Source of the DNA: CALGLS01 sp965222105
GTDB lineage: Bacteria > Bacteroidota > Bacteroidia > Chitinophagales > Saprospiraceae
Direction of reading: 5' to 3'
DNA: 64,000 nucleotides
NCBI GenBank assembly: GCA_965222105.1
Contig: CBDCTQ010000058.1
Coordinates: 1-64,000 of the forward strand
Below are positions 27,129 through 36,881 of this stretch, piece by piece. Numbering within the stretch: the stretch's first letter is position 1; every line of letters begins with the position of its first letter. Below the pieces are notes generated by a model, which saw nothing but the letters and a program-made list of their open reading frames with translations, did no database searches and was not told the DNA's origin. Position numbers and translations under genes: made by a program.

Positions 27129-29291
27129 CTATATTTTTTGGTAAAAACCGTAAGTGGGTTGGGAAAGTAGTAGTCCCTCCAGTTTTTTCAACAGCCTGTC
27201 GATGGTTCGTTCGCTCAGACCAAATTGCTTTCCCTGTTCGACGGCTTGCTTTCGCTTGAATTGATCGGGCAGCAGTTGATATAGCTGCTTTTTCTTTTCA
27301 CTTAACCCACTCATTGCTGAAAATTCTGATTGGGGTAGTTGTTCGTAAAGATAGAGGGCATGTTCGAGGTAAGTTTCAGCCAGAGAAATGGCGGTGTGAA
27401 AATCGTCGCCTTGACAATGGAGTTTGGGTTGGGTGTTTTTGTTTTCAAATTTTCTTATACTGCTCAAGATCATTGCGATCCGAAAGGAGATTAGTCCGAG
27501 CCTTTTGACAATACTTAGTGCTCCCTGCCCCACTCGCTTGTTGATGCGCTGGAGTGCTTTTCCAAAGCTGTCGTTGAGGAACGCCCACTGGTCTTTGCGG
27601 AGGTTGAACTCGGTTGGGTGTTTTTCTAAAAAGGAGATCATTTCCAACACTTCTTCTGACAGGTTTTTGAAGTGTTCTCGAAAATTGGTATCGGCGCCTG
27701 CCGGGGATACGTCGCGCCATACTACTTCGATGTCGAAAATGTAAAACAAGAATCTGGAGAATAGGCCGTCTTCTACCGATGGAATGAGACTGATGACTTG
27801 GTTGGGGGTGCCGGATAATACGACGGACAATCGCGGGGTGGTGATCTCTACGAATTCGTCGTTTTGTTTTCGGCTATAGGAGATGCATTCGTGATGAGCG
27901 GCTTTTCTCAAGATGTCGCTGTAGCCTCCCCAGTCTTGTTTTAGGACGTTGCCGAGCGTGTCGGCTTCTGTTTCAAACAAAATACCGTTGCTGGCGTTGC
28001 TTTGCAACTGGCGGATGAGCATGGCGGAACTGGAATTGGCGGGGATAAAAAGCACTTTCAAAGGTTTTACTTCGGGTTCTTTTGGTGGGTTGGGTATCTT
28101 CCCTTTCCGGAAATTGTATTGGGAGACTTCATATCTTTGCTTTTCTTTTTTGTACGCTTCTATGTCCTTCCGACTATCGGAAAGTAATTGACTGTGCCTG
28201 GCCATTCCCAATATTTTTGCGTAAGCTAACATTCCTTTTCCGCTGGCTGCCGGTGCAATGATGAATGTATAGAGATTGGGATAAGTCACTCGTCTGTCGT
28301 AGGCACCGGAGGTGTTGGGCATACAGCCACTCAGCACACCGAGTGCGCCGGTTAGATAGACATCCCGCTCCCGCTTTTCCACAAAAACAGAACATGCTTT
28401 GGCCAACAAACCCGGTAGTTTATCGAATATCTTATCCGGAAAAAAAGGAGGTGGGTCTGGCTGAAAGTACTCGGATTGTTGTCCATTGATGGTTGATGGT
28501 TTTTTGGGTACATCTTGTTGAGTTCTGTTATAACAACTGTTGATGGTTCGCTCTATCTCTTTGTTCGACAGGTCAAATTTTTGACAACACATTGCCAGGG
28601 CCGCCTCTCTGGGAATTCCCGCGCTTTTGCAATTTGCTGCCAGCAGGAAGATGTAATTGTTTCGATTGCCTTCGATGTATTTAGAGTGCTGATTGGTCGT
28701 GTGAATACAATCCATAAAAACCACTTGATGTTTTGTCTCGGGATTATTGACTTCGAAAGTTTTTGAATCCTTGTTGTAGTAGGTATTTGGATCGTGCGAT
28801 AAAAAGCAAAGCCTGGTGACGTCTTTGCCTGATTTGTCAATTGACACTTGGAGTTGCTGTTCATAATATTTTGCGACAGCATGGAAAACTGTTTTGTGGT
28901 TTTTCAAAGTGGCATTGGTTTGAACGATAATCTTATATCCCATTCCACTTGGGCTAACAAAGCCTGCACGGGTATATTGGATTTGCGTTGCCTGACGGCG
29001 GATTCGTTCTACTTCCTGGTGATCGAGTTTGTCTATATCCAATACTACGAGGGGATGGTATTTTGTAAGAGTCTGCATGGTGCGGCCTCCTTCAAAGCGC
29101 CCTGACACGGTGAATGCATCCAATTGCTTTTTTAGAAAGTCTTTGCGTTCGGAATCCCCTTTTGCAGCAGCTTCCCGAATGGCCATCACTTGTTTTTTAT
29201 AGTGATTACTTTTGATCGCTGTGATTATTTGCTCCAGGGATTGATGCGCGATAATGGTTGTGAAATTTTTGAAAATAGTTATTTGATTCAT
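27129..29291 (-). CDS. BT4734/DUF3987 primase-helicase-like protein of an integrated element
   Basis: 720 residues. The N-terminal domain (about 30-190) is the BT4734-like/VirE-N type: FTVSGRFEGGRTMQTLTKY, HPLVVLDIDKLD, GFVSPSGMGYKIIVQTN and DVTRLCFLSHDPNTYYN, a primase-like fold found in Bacteroidota mobile elements. The rest is DUF3987, with a Walker-A-like IIAPAASGKGMLAYAK, NSSSAMLIRQL, LFETEADTLGNVLKQDWGGY and PRLSVVLSGTPNQV, an ATPase of helicase type. The end carries a winged-helix-like segment (FKRKQAVEQGKQFGLSERTI). Expected role: initiation of element replication. Both halves look intact. The gene lies next to tRNA-Asp, which fits an element integrated there. Confidence 0.86.
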   Translation of the reverse strand: MNQITIFKNFTTIIAHQSLEQIITAIKSNHYKKQVMAIREAAAKGDSERKDFLKKQLDAFTVSGRFEGGRTMQTLTKYHPLVVLDIDKLDHQEVERIRRQATQIQYTRAGFVSPSGMGYKIIVQTNATLKNHKTVFHAVAKYYEQQLQVSIDKSGKDVTRLCFLSHDPNTYYNKDSKTFEVNNPETKHQVVFMDCIHTTNQHSKYIEGNRNNYIFLLAANCKSAGIPREAALAMCCQKFDLSNKEIERTINSCYNRTQQDVPKKPSTINGQQSEYFQPDPPPFFPDKIFDKLPGLLAKACSVFVEKRERDVYLTGALGVLSGCMPNTSGAYDRRVTYPNLYTFIIAPAASGKGMLAYAKILGMARHSQLLSDSRKDIEAYKKEKQRYEVSQYNFRKGKIPNPPKEPEVKPLKVLFIPANSSSAMLIRQLQSNASNGILFETEADTLGNVLKQDWGGYSDILRKAAHHECISYSRKQNDEFVEITTPRLSVVLSGTPNQVISLIPSVEDGLFSRFLFYIFDIEVVWRDVSPAGADTNFREHFKNLSEEVLEMISFLEKHPTEFNLRKDQWAFLNDSFGKALQRINKRVGQGALSIVKRLGLISFRIAMILSSIRKFENKNTQPKLHCQGDDFHTAISLAETYLEHALYLYEQLPQSEFSAMSGLSEKKKQLYQLLPDQFKRKQAVEQGKQFGLSERTIDRLLKKLEGLLLSQPTYGFYQKI

Positions 29292-29516
29292 AATCGAAAG
29301 GTTTTACACGATTGAAAAAACGCCACCCACCAGCCGCCAAAATTTAGTTTATTGCAGTTTTTTTTGGGAAGGCCTCTGTGAAAATCAAAGAACGACCGGT
29401 GGTGTGACGCATGCGAAAACAGTTTTAGGAAGGCAGCTACTTTTCAAGCAGACAGGGACAAATGTTTCATATTTGTGAGGGGTATCTATTGTGATCAATA
29501 GCATGTCTTACCTGGG

Positions 29517-30095
29517 TTAAAAACTCTTGGCTAAAAAGGTTTTTGTGCTTTTCGGAAACGGTGTTGCTTGGAGGTTGAGGTATAGCTCTGGGTCTTCTGA
29601 GATCAGGATCGAATGATCTATAGAATCACCGAAGACAGCGACACGGTGTATTCCGGTGATCTGTTCAAAGTAACTGGCCATGCGATGAAAAACCTGTTGG
29701 TGCTGTTCCGGTCCGGTTTCTGTTTTTGCGATGATGACCAGGCCAACACCCAGGGCGTTGGTGAAGCAAGCGGTAACAAATGGATCAAAATGCAATTGGT
29801 TTTTGACCGATAGCCTGTCCAATTCATTCAGATACGGGATTTCCAAAGCGATGTATCCTGAGTAGCTGGCTAATGTTAGTTTTCCGTCGATGAGGGTGAA
29901 ATTTCCGGAAACGGAAAACCGGGGCATGATCCGCATTTGTCGGTCGTAAGCTGCATCCAGGTCTTGCCAGTAAAATTGCCGGAGCTCTTCGACCAGGGGT
30001 TTGTATATTTCACCTTTGATTAAAAGTAAAGTGGTGGACAAGAGCTGGGATGATATTGGAATTTTGAAGTAGTTGAATATTGTAGTATTTTCCAT
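29517..30095 (-). CDS. Stand-alone, degenerate BT4734/VirE-N domain protein
   Basis: 192 residues that align in layout with the N-terminal domain of the primase-like protein downstream: PRFSVSGNFTLIDGKLTL, YIALEIPYLNELDRLS where the active relatives have LDIDxL, ALGVGLVIIAKTE for the SPSGMGYK loop, and FGDSIDHSILISEDPELYLN for the R-C-FLSHDP segment. The acidic residues of the primase core are lost (LEI in place of LDID), so it is probably inactive and may act as a regulator or partner. It is read in the same direction as the primase gene, 225 bases upstream of it. MITE copy C lies 23 bases upstream of its start. Confidence 0.68.
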   Translation of the reverse strand: MENTTIFNYFKIPISSQLLSTTLLLIKGEIYKPLVEELRQFYWQDLDAAYDRQMRIMPRFSVSGNFTLIDGKLTLASYSGYIALEIPYLNELDRLSVKNQLHFDPFVTACFTNALGVGLVIIAKTETGPEQHQQVFHRMASYFEQITGIHRVAVFGDSIDHSILISEDPELYLNLQATPFPKSTKTFLAKSF

Positions 30096-30118
30096 AGTAA
30101 AAAGATTTTTGGATTAAA

Positions 30119-30284
30119 TAGACATTATGAACAAAAATTTTGTATGCAGCCTGAATGCCCTTTTTTGCCTACCCTGCGTCACATCCTCACCTTCGTAGCT
30201 AAGGCTACGAGGCTCCGGGTGTTCCTCGGTTAGGTAAAAAATTGCTCTTCAGTTGCTATACAAAAAATCCATTCATAATGTCTA
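30119..30284 (+). mobile_element. MITE-like element copy C
   Basis: 166-bp element: left end TAGACATTATGAACAAAAAT leading to TTTGTATGCAGCCTGAATGCC, right end AGTTGCTATACAAAAAATCC closing with ATTCATAATGTCTA. The terminal repeats pair over about 37 bases with a few mismatches, and the interior carries a second hairpin (TTCGTAGC-taag-GCTACGAGG). It codes for no protein. Nearly identical to copy D at 41134-41299. Confidence 0.8.
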
Positions 30285-30523
30285 ATAATAGTTCGGTATT
30301 GGCAAAGCGGTTTCAGGCCTTGCTGATGGTGCAGGGCGAGGTCATTTACGACAGTGCATAAAGAAAGCGCTATCGTAATTTAGGAAAGTTGTGTGCGAAG
30401 TCGGTCGGTGCGGAAAAAGGTCGGATGGCTGTTCAAAGTATGTTTAATCGAGGGGGGGCGGTCGGGTAAGGATGTCTGTACTGGCATCGTATAAAGGAAG
30501 TATGGGTGTTCGTATTTGTATTG

Positions 30524-30814
30524 TTATATCAAATTGTTAGCTTGTGCAAATGCTTTGTAGTGGTACCTGTCGAGAAACTCTCGAATATCCGACATTCGGT
30601 AGTAAATCTTATTTCCTTCTTTGGAGTAGCTGATCTTTCCTTCAGTGCGCCAGGTGTGAGCGGTCTTGTAAGAGATCTTCATGATCTTTAAAAACTCTTG
30701 GTTTTCGACGATTCGTTCGTCGGGTGCGGTGAGGTCGTGCACGCGTTGTTTGACAAATTTCAAATCGCTGCGCATTTCCTCAAAAACGTCTTTGGGTAAT
30801 ACGATTGCTTGCAT
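30524..30814 (-). CDS. Helix-turn-helix (excisionase/MerR-like) DNA-binding protein
   Basis: 96 residues. After a helical N-terminus (VLPKDVFEEMRSDLKFVKQR), residues about 35-85 form the HTH_17-type winged helix: ENQEFLKIMKISYKTAHTWR, TEGKISYSKEGNKIYYRMSD and IREFLDRY. Bacteroidota integrated elements carry such genes next to BT4734-type primases, as excisionase or regulator. Together with the two downstream genes it forms a minus-strand cluster (30.8-27.1 kb), although MITE copy C and over 400 bases now separate it from the next gene. Confidence 0.82.
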   Translation of the reverse strand: MQAIVLPKDVFEEMRSDLKFVKQRVHDLTAPDERIVENQEFLKIMKISYKTAHTWRTEGKISYSKEGNKIYYRMSDIREFLDRYHYKAFAQANNLI

Positions 30815-31968
30815 ATTTCAAAGTTTAAGCGTGAAGAAATAGTGAATGTTCATAGTGATCTATTGAAGCTGTCTGAAGTTCCATCAATTGGCTGCAAGCG
30901 GCAAATTTTGTCTTGCACTTTGTTAAAAAGCCTCGCCGATGCTAAGGCATCGCCTACGTTTTTTGCCTCGTTCAAAACAAAATTATCTCGCTTTCGCCCG
31001 TCTGGCCACCGGACAGGCTCAATCATGAAAATTAAGACAGCTTCTTATTGAAAATTTCATTTGTTTTCTCCCTACAAAGTAACGTAGTTTTTTTCATAAT
31101 TGCCAATAAAAAATGGGACTATAGCCCCATTTTTGTTGAAAATATATTTGTATTTTGCTGAAATAAGGCGTATTATAAATTATTGTTGTTTAATATTTTA
31201 TAAAAAGGACTAATGATCCGTTAGTCCTTTTGTGGTTCTGTTTTTTTTACGGAAATACCGGGAAAACAATAGAAATACGTGGAAAAATCGGGCGTTTTTG
31301 GGAAATTGATTTTACTGATAACTGGAAGTACTTTTTTACCGCCAAGAGCGCAAAGAACGCTAAGTTCTTGGTGAAAGGTTCTCCGTAAAGTAGTATTGAG
31401 AAATTAAAACGGTTGGCTAGGCAATAGTTTCATGTCTTTTTATACCCCACAACCTTTACTTCACACGCTTATTTTTGCCATATGTTACCTTTCAAAAGCG
31501 TATGACAGAATTAAGTCTTTTTCCGTGATGCCTCCGGAGGGGTACTTTTTCAGTCGAAAACCCGCCTGTCTAGCCGGCAGGAAAGTACCCAATCCCGAAA
31601 GCATTCGGGAAGGCAAAACAAAGGCTGCTCCACGCAGGCCGTCACCTCTACCTGGCGGTAGACAGGCGCACCCACATGTTTTGCCATTCCCAGCGCGCCG
31701 ATACGTACCATGACGTACTAAACACAAAACACGAAACACGAAACTAATGGCTAGGAGTGAGTACATTGTTTTGTCCAGGCGGAAAATTTTCTTTTGGTAT
31801 TTGGCCATCAATAATAAAAACGCCAAAAGGTCATTGGGTTTTGAGGAAATGTGTTATTTTTGGAGTGATGCGTATGGGAGATAATTGTGCTAAAAAGTAC
31901 TATATTCGGATATCCTCCGGAATCCTCTTTTTGGTTGGTTTCTGTAGGATTGTTCTTATGCCTTAATC
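30815..31968. other. 1.15-kb gene-free region with hairpins and mosaic inverted repeats
   Basis: No convincing gene. It holds an imperfect palindrome CGTCTGG-cca-CCGGACAGG near 31000, a strong hairpin (31202-31231), a phrase ACCGCCAAGAGCGCAAAGA near 31340 and a compact structured block at 31540-31685: GGGTACTTT pairs with AAAGTACCC, TCCCGAAAGCATTCGGGA sits at 31593-31610, and GGCAAAACA (31612) pairs with TGTTTTGCC (31677), enclosing CTACC-tggc-GGTAG. The open frames across the block are by-products. Confidence 0.6.
31202..31231. terminator. Hairpin with flanking A and T runs (bidirectional terminator-like)
   Basis: AAAAGGACTAA pairs with TTAGTCCTTTT around a seven-base loop (TGATCCG). The flanking A and T runs allow it to act on either strand. 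No gene ends close to it on either side, so its role is open. Confidence 0.5.
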
Positions 31969-33306
31969 ATGAAAATAGTATTATTAATATTAATCACAGT
32001 AGTACTGAATAGCTGTGATTCTGCATTTCGAAAGAATAGGGAGGTTATTGCATATTCCCAATTTGATTTTCAAAATTCCTATAAGAAGTATTTGGTAAAA
32101 GAAGGATTTGTAAAGTATGAGGTTGTCAAAAGCGTTAACGAAAAGTTGGACACATCAATGCTTGAAATATTTTTTGATAATTATGGGTCTGAAGAATTAA
32201 TAAAGGAGTCAAATAATAATCTGTTTCGAGAATTCTATAAGAAAGACTCAATACAATATGAAAAAGACAAAAATAACTGGTTCTCATTTCGATCGACAAG
32301 AAGGTTGGATTTTCATGTGGAAAGATTGGTTTTTAATAAGACCAGCAGACATTATGAATCACTAATGTGTGGAAAACCTACTGATTCAAACTTTAATAAA
32401 GAAAGGGGGTTTTCATGTTTATATGGAATTTCAAGGTATGGAAGCGGAGATGTTGAATTGTTTAATAGAGCAAGTATATCTTATTATAAAGGAATCCCCG
32501 TTGGATATAAAGAACATATTATTGGAGAACCCTCAAATGAAATATCTATTCAATTAATTGAATTAGATACTTCAACAATATTTCCAGTTGGAATAAAAGT
32601 TTCTAAATCCATAAGGAAAAATAAAAGCGTTCCTAATGATACATGCCGTTGTGATTGGAACCTTGAAAAAATTAATCAACATACTGACTTAACGTTTTCA
32701 AATAATGGTAAGCCATTTAATTTAGATTCATTATCAAAATGGATTAACAATTCAGAAGCATTTAAAATTAAGTCTTTGAGGTTAATAGATTTTGACACTA
32801 TTCCACCAGAAATGTCGATTTTTAAAAACGTGGAAAGCGTTTATTTGGAGGCTATCAACTTTAAAAATGTTCAGGGGCTTGATGTTTTTCCAAAATTAAA
32901 GATTCTCAAAGCCGAAGAAGAAAGGTTTAAAATAAATGAAAATGCAAAATGGATGAAGAGGATAGAGGTAATTCATATAAATAAGACATCTTTTTCTGGG
33001 TTAATATCATTTGATCAAATGCCAAACCTAAGGGAAATTAGAATGAGTTTTTCAGGATTTGATACTTTTCCTTCCGATTTTGAAAACCTCAAATGCCTAA
33101 CTTATTTTCAGACTGGAGCACATACTTTTGGTGAAATCGATTTGACTAAATTAGACTTTACAAATATGCCATGCTTGAGACATGTTGAGTTCCAGTCTTG
33201 GAAAAAAAATATACTCGGGATTCCTAATGGGCTAAAAAAAGTTGAAACAGTAAAAATTAGTCACCCAAATTTGACTGATTCGGAAAAAGAAAAAGTTAAA
33301 GATTAA
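31969..33306 (+). CDS. Lipoprotein with LRR-like C-terminal half, function unknown
   Basis: 445 residues, strongly AT-rich DNA. The signal ends in a lipobox (VVLNSCDS, Cys16), so the protein should be a lipoprotein. The first half (about 30-215) is not recognised. The second half (about 230-440) has leucine-rich-repeat rhythm: FKIKSLRLIDFDTIPPEM, VESVYLEAINFKNVQGL, FPKLKILKAEEERFKI, MPNLREIRMSFSGFD and LKKVETVKISHPNL. Base composition differs from the housekeeping genes, fitting acquisition with the surrounding accessory region. Directly after its stop, the next frame stays open for 53 codons to 33463 without a start (HDVHNYLDGIDRLNEAYQKH), which may be a decayed C-terminal part or another gene remnant. 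Confidence 0.6.
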   Translation: MKIVLLILITVVLNSCDSAFRKNREVIAYSQFDFQNSYKKYLVKEGFVKYEVVKSVNEKLDTSMLEIFFDNYGSEELIKESNNNLFREFYKKDSIQYEKDKNNWFSFRSTRRLDFHVERLVFNKTSRHYESLMCGKPTDSNFNKERGFSCLYGISRYGSGDVELFNRASISYYKGIPVGYKEHIIGEPSNEISIQLIELDTSTIFPVGIKVSKSIRKNKSVPNDTCRCDWNLEKINQHTDLTFSNNGKPFNLDSLSKWINNSEAFKIKSLRLIDFDTIPPEMSIFKNVESVYLEAINFKNVQGLDVFPKLKILKAEEERFKINENAKWMKRIEVIHINKTSFSGLISFDQMPNLREIRMSFSGFDTFPSDFENLKCLTYFQTGAHTFGEIDLTKLDFTNMPCLRHVEFQSWKKNILGIPNGLKKVETVKISHPNLTDSEKEKVKD

Positions 33307-33581
33307 AAATCCTGTTGAAATTTCAACCTTTGTCCACCACGATGTCCATAACTATTTGGATGGGATTGATAGATTGAATGAGGCATACCAAAAGCATAAT
33401 ACTACTCATTTATTGAGTTTGAAATTGGTGCTAAAGGACCTAAAAATGACCCAATTAAAATGAAAATTGTAATTATTTTGTTAAAAAATTCACCGAATCC
33501 ATGACAATACTACATTTGACTGTTTCAATGAAGACATATACAATGCATTGTGTTATGTCTTTATAAATAAAAACACCTCGA

Positions 33582-34220
33582 GTGAAAAAAACGATTATTT
33601 TCATTTTGGGAATTTTACTCGGAATAGGAATCTCTTTAACCGGCTACTATTTCCTACATGGAAAAAGATATGCAACATTAAATCAAGATTATAAATTGGC
33701 AAATGGAGGAATATTGAAAAAAGGAACTAAAATAAAGTATAACACATCATTTCCGGAGGGGCATGAACAATATACTCTTTACTTAAATATGCCGATTTGC
33801 ACAGAAAATGAGATTACAATTGAAGAAAAAATGTTCATGGTCATTCCTCATTGGATGGAACCGATACAGGAAAAGAAGCCAGTAAATTGTGATTCAATAT
33901 TTGAAACTGGAGAAGAATTGCCAAAATTCAAAGGCGGAGATTTAGGATTATTGAAATACAATATGGATGTTATTGCACCAATAGTTCAAGAATCAAACAG
34001 AAAAAACGGGAGCTTTATAAGTAGAATCAATTACTCATTGCTAATATCGAAAGAAGGTAGTGTTTTAGAGTCTGAAATTCTTTCCAATGTGGATGAGCAA
34101 TTGAGAGTTAGTTTAGAAAAACAGCTAAACAAAATGCCAGATTGGATTGCAGGAAAAGTTAATGGACAAGCTGAATGCATGAAAATAAGAGTGCCTCTTT
34201 CATGTCTAAAATGGGAATAA
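33582..34220 (+). CDS. Membrane-anchored protein with TonB-C-like domain
   Basis: 212 residues from GTG 33582. One N-terminal TM (IIFILGILLGIGISLTGYYF) is followed by a small beta-rich part. Residues about 115-210 resemble the TonB C-terminal fold common in Bacteroidota: ELPKFKGGDLGLLKYN, ISRINYSLLISKEGSVLESE and MPDWIAGKVNGQAECMKIRV. The family's YP motif is absent, and there is no proline-rich spanner, so it is unlikely to energise outer-membrane receptors in the classic way. AT-rich and next to the LRR-like lipoprotein gene; no RBS of note. Confidence 0.6.
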   Translation: MKKTIIFILGILLGIGISLTGYYFLHGKRYATLNQDYKLANGGILKKGTKIKYNTSFPEGHEQYTLYLNMPICTENEITIEEKMFMVIPHWMEPIQEKKPVNCDSIFETGEELPKFKGGDLGLLKYNMDVIAPIVQESNRKNGSFISRINYSLLISKEGSVLESEILSNVDEQLRVSLEKQLNKMPDWIAGKVNGQAECMKIRVPLSCLKWE

Positions 34221-34345
34221 AATCTAAAGCAATTTTAAAAACCAATAACTTCCCAAATACCAACCCTCAACCTCGCGGCACCATTTAAGCACCTCGCGAA
34301 AACAATCTATAACAATAAAATTACATAGAAATTAAAAGCCCCTCA

Positions 34346-35146
34346 CTAAATCCCCCAAAACGACTTTATTCTAACCCGTTTTTCCGGGGAGCATCGCTTG
34401 TTTATCTTGGACGGTGTCAAGGTGTTTCGCAGGAACGATTCACTAAAAGAAATCCCATCTTGCCGCTCAAAATAGCTGGTGACAAATCGTATGATCTCTA
34501 CCTTGGTATTGTATAGGCAATTGATTCCGTGTTGTTCCGGAAACTCGACCAGCAGTTCGTAGAAAAAAGTCATCAGAACGTTTACCCGCCCATTGATTTT
34601 GATGCGGTTTGTGGGAGTGATGGGAAGGAATTGGTCCTTTTGCAGAGCTTTAAAATTGCGGTACTGTTGTTGGAAGATCGTGTTCAACTGATTGGGAAAC
34701 CCCTCCTTTCTATTTATGGAACAGCATTGTTGTATAAAATTGATCTGGATCAGGAAGAGGAAGTACAATTTATCTTCGATATGAATAATGGACGGCAGTG
34801 TTTGATTAATAAGTTGCGGGTCGAACTGATAAAAGCGCTTTCGCTCGATTGTTGAGAAATTGGTAAAAAACTGGTCTTTTGGGTATGTCGTTGTTTGGCT
34901 TTTTGAATGGGAAAAGAGCCAATTGTTTAGTGTTCTTTTTTGTACCAGCATCCCATTTTCATATTGTAATACTCTGGATAACCAATCAACCAATTGAAAG
35001 GGAGTAATGGAAAGGTAGTTGTCTTGGTGATCGCCCCGGTGTTTAAGTAGTGCCAAAAAGGATAGTGCCAACGGTTTTACATTATCTGTTACCCTGAGTC
35101 GCCTGTCCTTATCAAAGTCAAAAAAATCATCTTTCGAAATGTCCAT
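34346..35146 (-). CDS. RteC-like element protein
   Basis: 266 residues, soluble and basic. The C-terminal third has the layout of RteC-like and related Bacteroidota element proteins: RVNVLMTFFYELLVEFPEQH, VEIIRFVTSYFERQDG and SESFLRNTLTPSKINKR. The middle section (KLYFLFLIQINFIQQCCSIN) is hydrophobic but short. RteC regulates excision and transfer of conjugative transposons; here only the resemblance of the C-terminal part supports this, so the function is uncertain. The position in the accessory region agrees with an element gene. Confidence 0.45.
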   Translation of the reverse strand: MDISKDDFFDFDKDRRLRVTDNVKPLALSFLALLKHRGDHQDNYLSITPFQLVDWLSRVLQYENGMLVQKRTLNNWLFSHSKSQTTTYPKDQFFTNFSTIERKRFYQFDPQLINQTLPSIIHIEDKLYFLFLIQINFIQQCCSINRKEGFPNQLNTIFQQQYRNFKALQKDQFLPITPTNRIKINGRVNVLMTFFYELLVEFPEQHGINCLYNTKVEIIRFVTSYFERQDGISFSESFLRNTLTPSKINKRCSPEKRVRIKSFWGI

Positions 35147-36113
35147 GGTCTTCTCAATTTTCCAACGACATCAGGGCATAGGAAAACCATGTGACCTGAC
35201 ATCATTTAAGTTAAAAATCATTTTAAGGGCTTGCTAATTGCATGACCCAAAATAGAACCGTGCAAAAAATAATTGGCGTAATGCACCATAACACTTATGA
35301 GCAGGTTCTGCACAAAAGCATTGATGCGACCGCAAAAATTCTTTGCCGGTTCTAACTTCAAAATGATCTGATGACCAGGTTACCTTATGATAATAAAACA
35401 GAAAGCGTGTGGAGCTTTTGATTTTATAGTGCAACAAGCCAAGATTTGTGATTTTTTACCACCTTCCGGTGGTTGGTTTTGAAACCTTGCCTGTCGGCTA
35501 GGCAGGCACTTAGGCACAGTAGGACACATCCCGATATACATCGGGACATTCTGGATTTTTGTCCTTTGGACAATTAAAAACTGCCTGGCCCGACAGACAG
35601 ACAGGTCTGAAATACGTTAAAATTCATTTTCACAAATCTCACTTGTGGGGAGTGAATGATCTGATACAAATATAGCTTTTTTTCTTTTTAGAGTCGTTGC
35701 AATATTCGATAATGATGAATATAATTTTATTGCATATCAATAATGCCTGTCGGTAAATGATATTCTTTATTCATAAATGGGGACGCTTCTGGGCGAAAAT
35801 ATTTTTTTGTACCGGGGTATCCAGGGGGAGACGTTATGGGCATTATGTCTCCTGTGGAAATGGGGGAAAAGGGGACGTAGAATGTACATCGGAAAATCAA
35901 ATTGGGAAGACGATCTTGGTAGGCTATGCTGTGAGTGATTCGTACCAAACTCGCGCTTATTGGAATGGAAGAATTAGGAAGGCCCGGATTTTCATTCAGA
36001 AACCGAAATTTTTGATTCAAATAGTTAATATTTACCAGAAATTCAGCATACTGTCGTTTTTTTGATTTCAAATATATGCCAGAATATGTTATTTTTGGCA
36101 AAATTTTGAGTAG
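35147..36113. other. Gene-free region with short palindromes and possible gene debris
   Basis: About 970 bases without a convincing gene. It holds GCCTGTCGGCTAGGCAGGC (35489-35507), TCCCGATATACATCGGGA (35529-35546), TGCCTGGCCCGACAGACAG near 35582 and the AbiE promoter box at 36090. On the minus strand around 35230-35400 a frame reads GRINAFVQNLLISVMVHYAN without start or end, which looks like debris of an unknown gene. Confidence 0.5.
36090..36097 (+). promoter_or_regulatory. Candidate -7 box of the AbiE-type operon
   Basis: TATTTTTG fits TAnnTTTG and lies 16 bases before the start codon at 36114. A TTTG at 36061 is 25 bases upstream, slightly farther than usual, so the -33 element is unsure. 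Confidence 0.4.
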
Positions 36114-36881
36114 ATGCCGAAAATTATCGAACGCAAATTAATAGAGACATTTAAAGACAAAGAGCCCTTTACCCGGGAGGATCTCTTTGAGTTTTACCGC
36201 CATTATGAACCAAACATAAAGGAAGGAACCCTGGGATGGAGAATCTATGATCTGAAAAAGAGGAATATAATAATGTCTGTCAAAAGAGGAACTTATGTGA
36301 TTTCAAATAAGCCTGTATACGAGCCTGAACTTTCGGGGAGTGCCAAAAAGCTGGCGAAGCTGGTCGCAAACCGATTTGATGATGTAAAGTATTGTATTTG
36401 GGAAACTTCATGTCTGAACAGACTCACCCGGCACCAGTTTACCAGATCAATGCTTCTCATAGAAATTGAGAATGGCTTTGAAGAATCGCTCTTTTACGAA
36501 TTAAAAGATTCCGTACGAAACGAAGTATTTCTAAACCCCAATGAAAAAGTCATTGATCTATATGTTGCTGAAAGCAACAAGCCGATAGTTATAAAGAAAC
36601 TCCTAACAAGAGCCCCACTATCTAATAAAACGGTAAAAAATTTTAAGATAAATATCCCCACTCTCGAAAAGATTTTGGTTGATGTATTTTCTGAAAAGAA
36701 ATTGTTCTACTACTTACAAGGCTCGGAGTTAATGCATATTTATGAGAGTGCATTAACCAATTATTCTATCAATTTTACAAAGCTTTTTAGTTATGCCAAG
36801 AGGAGAGAACAGAAACAGAACATCGAACAATTTATGATTAATCATATGTATTACCTTGTAAAAACCATAATTGATGATTAA
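36114..36881 (+). CDS. AbiEi-like antitoxin (DUF6577-type)
   Basis: 255 residues. The N-terminus is a winged-helix: LIETFKDKEPFTREDLFEFY and LGWRIYDLKKRNIIMSVKRG, ending in TYVISNK. The middle has the AbiEi-like core (KYCIWETSCLNRLTRHQFTR, ESNKPIVIKKLLTRAPL). Such proteins repress their own operon and neutralise the nucleotidyltransferase encoded next to them (type IV toxin-antitoxin, abortive phage infection). The end overlaps the toxin gene by 11 bases, the usual arrangement. DUF6577 is my recollection of the family name. Confidence 0.78.
   Translation: MPKIIERKLIETFKDKEPFTREDLFEFYRHYEPNIKEGTLGWRIYDLKKRNIIMSVKRGTYVISNKPVYEPELSGSAKKLAKLVANRFDDVKYCIWETSCLNRLTRHQFTRSMLLIEIENGFEESLFYELKDSVRNEVFLNPNEKVIDLYVAESNKPIVIKKLLTRAPLSNKTVKNFKINIPTLEKILVDVFSEKKLFYYLQGSELMHIYESALTNYSINFTKLFSYAKRREQKQNIEQFMINHMYYLVKTIIDD

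Noticed and set aside
31333..31380. Phrase ACCGCCAAGAGCGCAAAGA as an interspersed repeat
   Set aside because: Such phrases recur in many bacteria, but only one copy is here, so nothing can be concluded.
35727..36101. Minus-strand frame of 124 codons before the AbiE operon
   Set aside because: Covers the promoter region and resembles no protein; composition not gene-like.
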